Assembly (NCBI GenBank): GCA_025738555.1
Contig: JAOVFP010000005.1
Span: 1,798,001 to 1,862,000, forward strand
Reading direction: 5' to 3'
Origin: Cyathus striatus
Taxonomy: Eukaryota > Basidiomycota > Agaricomycetes > Agaricales > Nidulariaceae
Length of the DNA: 64,000 nucleotides
Part shown: piece after piece, positions 33,670 to 45,969 of the stretch
How the letters are laid out: each line of letters starts with the position of its first letter
Numbering within the stretch: the first letter of the stretch is position 1
Notes under the pieces: generated by a model
Told to the model about the DNA's origin: nothing
The model's database searches: none
Seen by the model: the letters and a program-made list of their open reading frames with translations, nothing else
Translations under genes and position numbers: made by a program

Positions 33670-34844
33670 ATACACCTAGTAAAATAAGAGGGCTATTTTT
33701 CAAATATAATAGACATTTAGTACTAGTAATACAGTTAGTGAATCAAGCCCAAGAGTCCAAGAGTTGGGATGAGTCCCAAGCCGCCAACTAAAGTATTCTA
33801 CTTGAGTACACTATCAAGAGTACACTATCAAGGGAAGAGTCCAAGGGCTGGGGTTGAGTCCCACACTGCCAGTCAAAGTATCTGCATGATACAAACTAAG
33901 GGATGTGACACAATGACAATATATTTGGGCGATTGGCTACTACATAAATTACAAAGTACTAAGTAGCTATACAATAAGGAAAATACCCAACGATAATACT
34001 CCGGAATGTATTAGTACTTCTCCATACCAGAATAATGCTCCCAGTACTAAACTAGACAATCACATACCTTCAGGGAAATACCTCAGACTAGAGGGCTCTT
34101 TGTGCCACTGGTCCCACCAGATACCGCAATGCATAGCTATTGCACAGTCTCTCAAATAACCTGGAACATCCATATGTCTCTCCTGTGTAATACTACCACC
34201 ATGCAGGAAACCACATGCCCCTAGGACTTTGAAACACATGCCAAACACTACCTGCAGCACATTGGGTGGTGCCATCAGACATGCCAGTACCAGAAACACT
34301 GGTATCTGTTATATCTGAGTACTTGGCCAAGAATAGCACATGTAATGGCATGTGTCCTGATGTGTTTCTAATAATAGCATGGCACAGCACTTGATGTGTC
34401 TCAGAAACAGAGTGCATCCTCATGGATTCTCGTATGGAGGGTCAACCATACGTCTTTGACTGTGTGGTTCCACTAGGACTTTATGATGTATTATTTACTA
34501 TACCTATCCCATTGCACATGAGACTGCCACCATGTAATTAAATATATATACACATACCTTTAGAACACCTCAAGCACTGCACTAGCTGTACTTCTGTTCT
34601 CGCAGTAGAGTACATTCTGAATTTGATATTGGCATTCTGAGTACCATTCTGAAGTCTGAAATCTGATCTGAAAGTACTGAAAGCAATCACATTACCTACT
34701 ATTAAATACACTGCCCATTTTACTATACTTGAAAACCTTGCACCCTCAAACTTAAATATAAATCTAACTTGAACTACATGTTCTTTGTTGGTGGTGTTAA
34801 AACTATGTAAATAAACATTATCTAAAAGTTAGTCTTATCACTTT
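33670..34844. mobile_element. third insert in NAGK copy B, unidentified, about 1.18 kb
   Basis: NAGK sequence breaks at ACTTTT near 33660-33666 and resumes with the same ACTTTT near 34849-34854, so a 6-8 bp TSD is likely. Inside is an 84-bp-period tandem pair, AGAGTCCAAG...TGAGTCCCA (about 33752 and 33836). There is no transposase, and clear terminal inverted repeats were not found. Edges are approximate. Confidence 0.5.
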
Positions 34845-35060
34845 TAAGAGCCATCAAAGCAACTTCATGTCCTAGTGTAGCACTACACCACAACCAAATC
34901 AGCACCCACAATCCAAAGACCAATGCAGGACAGAAGGAAAATGTACAAGTTGCAAGGACCACCAACCACTCAACCCACCACACCCTGCTTGGTCTGAATG
35001 ATAGCAGAGCACTTTGTTCCACCCGTGTTGAAGCATAGGACTACTTTCTCTTCCTACTTC
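34845..35060 (-). pseudogene. NAGK-like pseudogene copy B, N-terminal piece
   Basis: Minus-strand reading gives LCFNTGGTKCSAII (about 34990-35030), the phosphate-binding loop region where family members have DGGGTK, then VVGGPCN, a putative intron, and GHEVALMALKS. An in-frame stop interrupts the part between TKQGVVG and VVGGP. This is the N-terminus missing from copy A. Confidence 0.65.
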
Positions 35061-36436
35061 CTCCAAATCTCACCCCTCACCCACCTCCACACCCTCCCCC
35101 TAGCCTCCTCAATGCCACACCCCAACCTTGCAGAAACAGGCACAGTCTTTAAGCTCCCTTGGCGCCTCTCTGCCAATTCCTCAGTTCCCTGATTTGTGAG
35201 AGGGGGGGACATACAAGGCTCCAGTATGTTTTGCTTAGGCAGGTCATTGCCTCCATCAAGATCATGTTCAGTATCTATGACACCACTTAAGCCTCAACAA
35301 AGAGACTCAGGGGAGAAAAGAGATGGATGAGTGAACCATCTTAGTCCCAGACTCAGTCTTCATCCTCATTCTACCCATAACAACCTCCCCACCAACAACA
35401 TTCAACAACCACCTCATAATCTCCCCCTCTCTCATTTCACTAGAGGAAACAAATGCGAGACCAAGTGCAAGGGCACCCCGTTCCCTCACATATGAAATAG
35501 CAGAGAGGACAATTGGGATGACAGTTGTTTTTGATAAGCAACAGTCCAAGCTCGATGTTCATCCTACTTTTTACATGTGAGCTTGGGGTAAGTGGCTTTT
35601 TTAAAGGCTGGTGTCAATAAATCAATAAGGCCAACAAGCAGCAAGGCCCACTACCTAACACAACCTGATTCTCTCCAATAAACATATAATATATCATTTA
35701 TATATGTAGTTAGACCTGTTGAAAGTGCACAAGTAGGTGTATCACTGAAAGTTTATTGAATGGGACATCACATAAATTTATTCTTAATGCTCTGCTGGTC
35801 AATGAATCATTTCCCTTAAGAAAATGTGGCTCCATAGAAAATTTGCTTATAATATGCCACCAAGATATTAAATTCAATCCTAACTTTACATACACATAGG
35901 TCACACTATTTAAAATATATAATCAAATTTCCAAGGCACCCCAAGCTGTGTGTAACATGCTACAACCTGGGCCGCTCAACAATGTAAGAAACTATTCTTG
36001 TTACAGTGTTTGAACACTCATCTGTACAGGACCTCTCAACTGTACACCTGGCCATATCTTGACATATATTCATTCCACATACAAAAATGATGTTCTCCAC
36101 TATGTATTATGAGTTGGATATATAGCACAAAAAGTTATGTGTATGAAAAATGAGTGTGTGAATGGTAAACCTCAAATTATACCCAATTTGTGCAACATCA
36201 CAAAATATTGGAACACATAAATAACCTCCTACACACCATTCTACACCACAATATTTGCATTAATTGTATTTATTTCACAGAAGAATGCCTCAAAATCATT
36301 CCCAAGGTAAATAGCTATAGAAATCTTGAGGCATGAGGTCTGTGGAAGCCTGTGGACAAGGGGGAGGGTAAACTGAGCATTGTTTAGTGCTGGTGTTTGG
36401 CACAGCTTCCCATGCTTAAGCAAGGGTGTACAATTG
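35061..36436. other. intergenic or degenerate region before gypsy 2
   Basis: Minus-strand 35307-35549 has a coding-looking stretch (YVRERGALALGLAF, MRWLLNVVGGEVV) that I cannot assign. A short block at about 35617-35700 (AATCAATAAGGCCRACWAGC and on) recurs at 61463-61560. The remainder is AT-rich and holds nothing recognisable. Confidence 0.45.
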
Positions 36437-36799
36437 TGTAACACTCTGGACTCTGTCCATCACACCAGATACCACTTACTACTTGCTACATAGTCATCAT
36501 TCACTTACTCACCCTAGTCATTCCTTTAGTATACCTTTAGTCTTCATGTTCTATTGACTCTGCCAACTGAAGCCATTCATTAGATATGTTCCATCCTTGT
36601 CTCACTTCTAGCCTGACAGATAGTCTACATATTTCCTTTCTACTATACTTCTCCCTCTATTATATCTGTCAGTCTACAATGTATATAAAGCCCTTTGTTT
36701 TAGAACTACAGGTCAGAGAATCTAGTTTTCAAACAGTGATTCAATGCTTGATTACTTAAATCTCTCTCATGTGAACAAAGACATCTAGCCTTTGTCACA
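36437..36799 (+). repeat. probable gypsy 2 5' LTR
   Basis: TG...CA-bounded block with a TATA-like GTATATAAAG near 36680, ending TTGTCACA. It is followed by TATTTTT, the same bases that follow the gypsy 1 5' LTR. With no second copy, the boundaries are inferred. Confidence 0.4.
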
Positions 36800-36837
36800 T
36801 ATTTTTTCACTCAACAACAAAACTACTACCCACTCTA

Positions 36838-36892
36838 AACTCTCTTATCTCTATCTCTTATCTCTATCTCTTATCTCTATCTTCTCTACTCT
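36838..36892. repeat. TCTCTTATCTCTA microsatellite-like tract
   Basis: Four near-perfect TATCTCT-type units in tandem within the leader of gypsy 2. Confidence 0.6.
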
Positions 36893-37012
36893 ATAAATCT
36901 ACTCTGACAGGGACCACTAGGACTGATCATCCCAGCCAACCATTGACTATACTGAATTTTTCTTTCTGACATTTCGACTATACAACAAAACCACCATAAA
37001 AAAATTATCATC

Positions 37013-39557
37013 TTGAATATGCATCATTCTGCTTGTACTCAAGCAAAGAATGCTGGCCAGCAGATTGCTACCAGTGAGTTAACTCTACATCTTAACACTG
37101 ACCAGAACACTTCAGTAAACAAAGAAACCCGAAGCAATGGGGAAAGCCAAAGTTCCTGCCAGTCCTATAGGGACATGGCTGTGCCTTCCACTATGGAAGA
37201 GACTCCAATCAGAGTTGATGACAGTACCACAGGTACCACTAGAAACAATGATGAGCATGCTATTAGCACTACTCTCTCCTCTGTAACTAGTTTAACTATG
37301 ACTATGGCAGAGGAGGAGGATAATAATAGTAACCAGTGGCAGACTGTAAAATTGCAAAAGTCTAGGAGTCATGAATCTCACAAAGGACTGGAAATTGATT
37401 TGAAACAGGTGGCTAAGAAAGCTGGACAGCTATCCACTACCCAGAGGAAAACTGTAAGACAGGCTGAACAAGCCTTGACTCCTGAAGAAAGGAGTCACAT
37501 CAGCAAATGAAATAAAGTAATCAAAGATATGGACAAGCCCACCTCCGATGAGGAGGAAGAACAACAACCTCCCAAAGATAAGGGGAAAGGCATGGATCCC
37601 AAGAACTGGGGCAATGCCAATCTAGGACCAGATGAAATGGACCCAGATACCCAGCATGTCATCCTGGAAGATGCACAAACCAACAGAGGGAATGAACAAG
37701 GACCAGCTCAGGCTGAAGGTAGTGGGAAACCTTCAAAGCCCAATAAGCCTACCAAAGCCCTAGCACTGCAAGCAAACCTCAATCCATATTGTCAATTGCC
37801 TGCAACTAGTCATCTACAACACAAATTTACATGCCATAGTAAGAAACCTCAACATGGGGGACAATCTGGGAAAGAACCTCCCAGTCCGTCTGACCCCTCT
37901 GAATTGGATGATGATTCCCCTTCTGATCCTGGTTCAAGTGGTGATGAAGGAGGACCATTGCCTGAGGAAGATGAAGATCCAGCTGACAATGGTGATGAGC
38001 CATTAGATAATGATGATGAGAATAGCCCTATGATCCCTGAGGATTGAGACTCAACACCCTGATAGCATCACCACAAAAGCAAGTGACCCTATAAGTCATT
38101 GATAAAGCCTATTCCACCAAAAGACTATGATGGAGTACCTGATGAATGAATGTTTCATCAATTCATGGCAGAATCGACTGAGTTTATCCACAGTGGTAAA
38201 GTACCTTGGCATAAGAGGATATTCATGCTCTCATACTATCTGAGAGGTGAGGCCTATGATTTCTTCATCCAGAAGGTAGCAGATGACCATGAAAATTGGA
38301 CCTTGGAAAGGTTCTTTTCTGAAATGTTCAACTTCTTGTTCCCTACTGATTATCGTGAAATCCAACAAGAGAAACTATGTGCATATTCTCAAGGAGGATG
38401 CACAGTATCCAAATATAGTCATGAACTAAAAGAATTAATCAAATCAGTAGGACATATTAGTGAATGAGAACAGGTACAATACCTATGGGATGGTTTACAT
38501 GCCCATATACAGGAGGAACTCTGGAGGGTGAGACTTAACCCAGGAATAAACTCCTGGCAGGAAGTTGTTGACAAAGCCAAAACTATTGAAAAGGCATCCA
38601 ACATGGGATGAAAAGTTAGCCAATGACAAAATAGAAATAATAACAATGGACATGGAGGCAACAGGAGAGGTCCAGGAGGACCATCCAATTCTTTTGATGG
38701 AGGGCATAGCTATACAATTCAGAATCCTAACAGGCCCAAGTTTAATAGCCATAGACAACATGCATTCAAATGCTGGGAGTCTTTTTGGCCCTGAGAACAC
38801 TCAAATACATTTCAGAAAGGGAATGCTAGCCATGCTCCCAATGAGTTTTGGAAGCTGACTTCCAATCACCAGAAACAAGGGCAGAAGAATAACCTTCCTA
38901 AGTTATCTGAAAAGGAAAAAAGTGAGTTACTTGCAGTGGGCAAGTGCTTTCAATGCCACGAAGCAGGACATATGTCTCATAATTGTCCTCTTGGTAACAC
39001 TATTAAGACTGGAGGTAGGAAACCTCCTGGTATCCCTAGTTTTAATATATCCAATATGATGGGGATGGAGGATCCATCTGAAGAGTTAGAAAGTCTCCCA
39101 TTTCTAGGATCTATTAACATAGATGAGGTGTCTCTAAATGATAGCTTGGATTCTGAGTTCAGATAGATGAATTACAATCCCAGCTGACCACCTCATTTAA
39201 CTATCAGTGATTGTTATTTCCTGATGGGGGAGTATTTTCTCCAGATTGGACAACTATACCCAGGGGATGAGGGAGAGCCCATGAAGGATAGGTTCTCCAT
39301 AAAAAACTGATTTAATGACCAAGACAGTTACCAAATCTATGATAGGTTAGCATGCTTCAGCATCAGCATACCTATAACACATCTATGAAACCCATACTTC
39401 AGACTATCTGAATGGTATAGTAGACAAATAGCTGGAATGTGAGGTTTAGTAGATGTGTCAAGACGTCCAGAACCTATTGGGGACATACCTGGCACAGTTG
39501 CAACATATTTATTGTTGGACAGAATCCATAATCATTACCCTATTCAAGATTCAGATC
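37013..39557 (+). pseudogene. gypsy 2 Gag region
   Basis: Frames at 37013-37510 and 37529-38047 (polar; the second ends in a Glu/Asp-rich run), capsid piece 38150-38467 (RIFMLSYYLRGEAYDFF), and zinc knuckle CFQCHEAGHMSHNC (about 38946-38987). Several TGA stops separate them. The conserved FRLSEWY segment near 39400 aligns with gypsy 1 at about 27450. Confidence 0.75.
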
Positions 39558-40674
39558 TGTTGAGTCATGCAACGAGTTTTAAGTAATTCTTTATGTACTT
39601 AGAATAACAATTCCAAATATATTCAAAAACTTAATATCCCGAGGTGTAAGTTCAGTAAGTTTGAGGGGCGCAATTGTGTTCAAGTCCAAATTTAGATCAA
39701 GTTAAAAATAGACAAGTTAAACTTAGGCTATTTTCATTCTTGTGTCAAAGTATTCAAAGTCAAGTTCAGATTCAATTCGGTATCGCAGTATGTATTTCTC
39801 GGTATCAAAACGTCTCGTAACTATATCTGATTCTCATCTTTACACACCCTGTCTGTGGGAGGGAAGAATGCCTGGCAGTTCCTGCCTTATTTCTTCCCTC
39901 TTTGTCTACTATATACATTTTCTACCTACTCTACTTACAAATTGCATAGTAATAACATTCTATTTGAGATCTGGTATTTCCCCGGTTCATTTGTAAAGTA
40001 ATGTGTTGTCAGCACCCAGGTGGCAGTCAGCCAATTGTGTGCATAGAGCAATGCGCTCCCTTTCTGCAATGTGCACTTGTTTGAGCGTCCCATTAGTTAC
40101 CTTTCTAATTGGGTAATCAGCCGATGTGGCAGCATCAGCTGCTCGCATCAATTTCATTTACATTGGTCTAACAGGTCAGTTTTCTGTTCCTGCATGAACT
40201 TCTGACCATTAGGGTACTTGTTCTCTTTCCTTTCTTGCTTCCTTTCCCCCTTTCTCATGCTCTCTCTCTCTCTGTCTCACTTGTCTCGTTGTCTCAGGGA
40301 TTCAGGGTCTCAGGGATTTAGTAAGTCCGTGTTTTGTCTATCTCCACCCATTGTATCTCGTGCTGACTTTGTCATTGTCAGGTTTCTTAGTTCTAGGTTT
40401 CTTGGTACTCATGTAAAGAATGCAATGTCGTGTTTTTAAAGGTAAAGTAATATTTATTTTATTGGTTTAAAGGTTTAAAACCAGTACTGAGGCGGAGTAT
40501 GTGTTTTAATAGGTTTTATTATGTTTTAACCCCTCACTCAATTATGGGAGGCAGCACAGGAACTCAGCCCCTCCCCACTGTTTCCACACTCAACACGCTC
40601 TGTACTGGAATCTTGAAATTGAGATTTGAAGAATTTTTAATTTTAAAGTACATTGTTATCTTTTTACATGCATA
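39558..40674. mobile_element. 1117-bp insert in gypsy 2 with 7-bp direct repeat TCAGATC
   Basis: TCAGATC occurs at 39551-39557 and 40675-40681. Removing one copy plus the insert rejoins an open frame (YPIQDSD to PNFICRDEDG) across the gap, which proves a later insertion. The insert keeps more CpGs than its host. No transposase, LTR pair or poly(A) tail is visible, so the class is undetermined. Confidence 0.7.
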
Positions 40675-40681
40675 TCAGATC

Positions 40682-42654
40682 CCAATTTCATATGCAGAGA
40701 TGAGGATGGATGCTTCTATGTCCACCCATGAGATTATGGCACTACATTGTATAAAATTGAGGATACCGAAGAAGAGCACAACATATATATTGAGAGAGCT
40801 CACTTAGAGGACTCAACCTTTGATTTGGTTGGGTGGTATGCAGCCATGCTTCAAAGCTTGAATAGTATGATAACCTCAGAACCTGGTGATGATGCAGTCT
40901 CACCAAGCCACAACAATAATGACAATAGTGATGATGACAGTTCATCATCACCTATTCCCATATCAATCAATGATGAGCCTCCTCCAGACTATTACACAGC
41001 CTTGTCAACACCTTGCATTGGTGAACCAACTGGAGAAGTGAGTGGACAGGCAGGAATTCCTACAAGGCCCATACAAATTAATGTAACAACAACCATAATA
41101 CAAAGTCATGGAAATGATAACAGGCCCCCTGATGACAGTTCGTTGTCTTCATCTGAAGATGGGGATGATGATAATGATGATCCAGGAAATGATAATGGAC
41201 CCCCCAATGATGATGATAAAAATCCATCATCCAATACAGATAATTCATTTGCTAGCCTCGACTCTATGATTTCAGAAATGGGCGATCACCTATGTTATAT
41301 AATAGAAAAATCCTTGGAAAGGAATAAGCCCTATCCTGGGAACACCAAAGACATTATTAATCTCAATGGGTGGAGATTCAAAGTAACTTACCACAATGGA
41401 GAACATTGTGGTTTTAGGATATATGACTGGGGCAATAGGAAGTATACCCAACTAGCCTTTACCAGCTTTTGGAATGATCAATTCAAAGTTGCTAGTTGGT
41501 ATGCCTGGCTAACATCATTGCGAGTTTTTGAAACACAATGGCGAGTGGCAGTATTACAGTGGAACTGCTGAAATTCACCTGCCACTAACCTTGAAATCAT
41601 TAAAGCTGTATTCCATTCTAAATTAATAGAAGGAGCACCTTATGTTCATGATCAAATCTTCCCTGCAAATACCAGACAATGACCGTGGTTCAATGTGGAA
41701 TGTATGAGCTTGTTGATAACTATAGATGATTGATTGTGACAGTGTACTACCACTTTAGCAATGCAGCACATATTAAGGGATGGTTTCATTGTTGATGACT
41801 GGTATGAGCATAGAATGGCAGATTACCTGGTACAACATTCAATTAATCGGATTACACCCTCAGAATATGCTGAGGGAAACACTCAATACAACAATGGTGA
41901 CACAAGTCCAATGCCATCTGAAACTTCAGATAGTAGCATTATCTTGCTGTTAGATATTCAGGGTTGCACAGCTTCTTTGACAGCTGTCACTTGTTACCTG
42001 TCATACTTGACAGTTCTGTGATTGACAGATACTTGATTGACAGATTGACAGCTGTCAGTTACCTTAGTTACAGGACCTTGGTTGGACTTTGGTAGATACA
42101 CCCAGTATATAAACACTCTGTAACTTGATAGTTGTTAACAAGTTTCCTCTCCCTTTTGTGTCTGTGTCTGTGTCTGTGTCTGAGTTCTTGCTCCACTATC
42201 ACCCTCCTCTCCCTTCATTATCCTCTATCCTCTCTCTATCACACACCCTATTCTTTGTTACTTCTGACACTTGCAGCAAAGTTCAGACACAATGCAACAC
42301 TTGCAGCTAATGTATGAAACCTCTTGACAAGCTGGAAGGGCACAGGCAATAGCCTCTCTACCTGAGAGAACAGATGGCAAATGACATATAAGGTCAAATA
42401 TCCAACTGCACATGGAGGCAGAAGTAGGCACACAGCATGAAAATATCCCATCAGACAAGTCATCAGGAAGCTCTAATGGCTATCCTCTTGCAGGAGCAGG
42501 AGCAGAAGGGGATGAACAACCTGAGCATGAAAATACCAATATTGAACCAGAAATATCAGCCAATGCCATTCATCTTCATGGTGTACAAGTACCACATGGC
42601 ACATATCCTGCATTACAATGAAATGCAGCTGCTCATAAAGATAAGGGCTGTATC
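40682..42654 (+). pseudogene. gypsy 2 middle region, acidic, unassigned
   Basis: The largest frame (40747-41571) is Asp/Ser-rich and then reads WRFKVTYHNGEHCGFRIYDW, which I do not recognise. Several TGA stops follow. Around 41978-42070 the motif TTGACAG recurs at least six times, with a TATA-like GTATATAAAC at about 42102; this may be another LTR-like insert, but I cannot fix its edges. The last part (HGVQVPHGTYPALQ) leads into the protease. Confidence 0.5.
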
Positions 42655-43692
42655 ATGCCAAAACCTCTAACACTAACAGTTCAAGTTAATGGACACCCCA
42701 CACATGCACTTGTTGACTCAGATTCCTTAGGGAACTTTATGTCAATGACATTAGCAACACAACTGAATATGGTCAGTCTCATGGTCCAGCAGGGTGATTG
42801 CAATGCACCAGCCACCTGCCAGGCCTTAATGAACCACATATTTTCCACGCATCTTGGAAAATTCATCTACATATACCTTGATGATATTGTGATATTTTCT
42901 GGTACCCTGAAGGAACACATACAGCATGTTAAAATAATTCTAGACATATTATGATGGGAAAAATTATACTTTAGCTGAAAGAAACTCAATTTTTTACCCT
43001 CTGAGTTCAAATTACTTGGTAGGATAATCAACTCCCAAGGTATTCAAATGGACCTGGATAAAGTTGATAATGTCATTAACTGGAAGACACCAACTAATTG
43101 AGATCTGCTTCAAGGATTCATCAGATCCATTGGATATTTAGCAGATGACTTACCTTTAGTTCATATCCCTATAGGAATACTAACTGCTCTCGTGGGAGAT
43201 ACTGTTGCATTCAAGTGGACATACACTGAGCAATGGGCCTTTGAAGATGTCAAAAAATTAGTACATCAATTCCACAATCACAGCCGAAAACCACTAAACT
43301 ACTCACAGAATGCAGAACCCATTTGGATGATCACCAACAGGTGCTTAACAGGTATTGCTGGTTTGGTGTGTCAGGTTAATGAATGGAAAACATCACGTGT
43401 GGCAGCCTTCTACTCTGCTAAGTTGAACTCTGCTCAGCAGAATTATGCCATACATGAAATCAAGATGTTGGCCAGTGTCAAAATGATGTTAAGACACTGC
43501 AATATCCTGCAAGGTACAAAGCTCCAATGGGTCACAGACCATAAAGGACTGGTTCACTTGCTGAACCAGAAAAACCTATCCAGTAGACAAGTGAGATGGC
43601 TGGAGAAAATATCGGAGTTTGATTTCATAGTCTTATATGTTCCAGGAGCTGAAAATGTCAGTGGATGCATTATCATGCATGTATTCCAATGA
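42655..43692 (+). pseudogene. gypsy 2 protease fused to reverse transcriptase by deletion, plus RNase H
   Basis: Protease ALVDSDSLGNF (42704-42736) has DSD where DSG is expected. It runs straight into RT motif VQQGDCNAPAT, so the RT N-terminal half has been deleted. YLDD is at 42874-42885, RNase H-like VTDHKGLVHLL at about 43533, and LYVPGAENVSG at about 43637. TGA stops occur near 42954 and elsewhere. Confidence 0.85.
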
Positions 43693-44374
43693 CAATCAAG
43701 CCACTGTTTGTTCCATGTCAGAATACACTTATTTTGATGTTGTTAATGAGGACACACCTGAAATTATGACAACCAGTGTCCCTCTTTTGGCAGGAGTACA
43801 AGCTTGTGTTGCAATTCCCAGACCAGTAATGGAGGGTGTAACATGTAAATCAACACAATTAGCATTGAAAGCAGAACAATGAGCAACAGGTGGGAAGGAT
43901 CTTGTGGCTGGAAAAATGTCAAAAAAAACAAAAACAGCCCAACACTGTTAAAAGGTCAATATACATCAAAAAGTGGACAACACACGAGCTTGCAGATGAG
44001 CACCTTGCCCAAAAACCAGAAATGTTGAAAGCATTTGCAAAATGGATGAAAGGGTGCCTCATTCTGAGAGGATCTAAGGAACAAACGGAGGGCACGAGCA
44101 CAAGTGCTACAGCACTACCCAATGAAGAGATTAGTCAGCACCACATGTCAAACAACACTACCACTTCTGATGCTAACAATGATCAACAACCCACTGATCT
44201 GGATGTATCTGAGTTGACAGCAGAATGAGACTCATTCAACTATGCTTCATTCATGGATGCCCTCAATGGCAACAACAGTATTGACTTGCTTGAAGGCATC
44301 CATAACATATATGAGACTGATCCAACTTTCAAGGCCATAAAAACTTCGAAATCACTAAAGATGGTCTCATCTAT

Positions 44375-45774
44375 ATGCTAGGATCAGGATCTACTAGGAT
44401 TCTTTGCATCCCTCATGTTCTCATCCAAGGATGGAGTGCCCATGAAATCATTATATCTGAAGCTCACTCCCTATTAGCCCATCTAGGGCCAGCAAAGACC
44501 CTCTCTTATCTCCATGATTTAGTTTGGTGGAAAGATTTAGTATCAGATACTAAATATTTTTGTGATAGTTGTTCAACCTGTAAACGAAGTAGACCCAACA
44601 ACCACAAACCATATGGCCTGCTAAATCCATTATCCATACCCATGCAGCCTTGGGAATCCATTGGAGTTGATTTTGTAGGACCTTTGCCAGAATCAGTAAA
44701 CTGAGATGGCTCGTTTGATTCTATTACTGTCATAATTTGTTTACTCACAGGCATGGTTCATTTAGTCCCTAGCTGTACCAACTATAATGCAAAACAAGTT
44801 GCTGAGTTGATGTTTGAATCTGTATACAAACATCATGGAATTCCATGCAATATTGTAAGTGATTGTGATGTTTTATTTACCAGCATTTTCTGGCGCCATT
44901 TGCACCAGTTATTAGGTACTAAACTGAAGATGTCCAGCACATATCACCCCCAGACTGATGGATTGATGGAGCATGCAAATTGGACAATTACACAAATGCT
45001 GCGACAATGTGTTGACAACAAGCAGAAGGATTGAGTCATGAAGCTCCCCACAATTGAATTCACAGTAAATTCTGCATGATCTGAAAGCATGGGATATGCC
45101 CCCTTCTTCCTCAACACTGGCCACATGCCACAGTCCATGATACAGGACTTCACTTCAAAAACTGAGTATCCTTCCATTTGCAACTTTGTGCTTCAACAAA
45201 AATTGGTTCTCATGGCTGCCCATGATAGTGTTATTGTGGCGAGAATTAAACAGGTATGCAACACTAACTGCCACTGTCATTCAGTGCCATTCGAAAATTA
45301 TTGCCTAAATATATTGGACCCTACAGGATTTTAGACAACTTCAAGAATGAGTCCTTCCATATTGAGTTACCTTCACATTTGAAACAGCATGGGATACACA
45401 ATTTTTTCCATTCCTCACTTTTACAGCCCCACATACCCAACAACAATCATCTTTTTCCAGGATGACAGGACACACAACTCAGCACCAGGGAGGACACCAA
45501 TGGTGAATGGGCCATCGACACAATACTGGACCATTCAGGATCAAAGTTGAATGCAATTTTCAAAGTCAAATGGAAGGCTGGTGACACCACCTGGATTCCA
45601 TACTACCAGATCTCTCACCTTGATGTGATTCATGATTATCTTGATCTAGTTGGTGCCACCAACATCTCTAATTTGCCCAAGGGTACAGGCAAACCACCTC
45701 AAGATGACGAACAAGTTTTTGTTGATAAAGGAGTGACATTTGTTGGGGCTATGGAGGTCTTGCCATATAAATAG
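44375..45774 (+). pseudogene. gypsy 2 integrase and chromodomain
   Basis: HHCC part EAHSLLAHLGP...CDSCSTCKRSR (44459-44590), core GVDFVGPLPES and SDCDVLF, YHPQTDGLMEHAN, then several TGA stops. The chromodomain-like FKVKWKAGDTTWIPYYQISH is at about 45559-45620. The frame ends at 45772. Confidence 0.8.
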
Positions 45775-45969
45775 CTGTCAAGGATGAGGCATTTCATCAT
45801 CAGTCTGTTCCCCAGACTCCTCTCACTCGTTTATTTTCTACTGTCTAATTTACTCACTCTTTTGATATTTTTAGCCACTTTTACCATGTTCCTACCCTTG
45901 GATCACCATTTTCACTGTCACATCAGGCATCTGTTCATCACTACCACTGACAACACCTTGCATCATGGT

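Noticed and set aside
34060..34423. Minus-strand frames with a vaguely ankyrin-like SGHMPLHVLF segment
   Set aside because: Only one weak motif and no repeat; the stretch lies in the unidentified insert.
36838..36892. Regular repeat considered as a CRISPR-like array
   Set aside because: The units are contiguous microsatellite repeats without spacers, in a eukaryotic genome.
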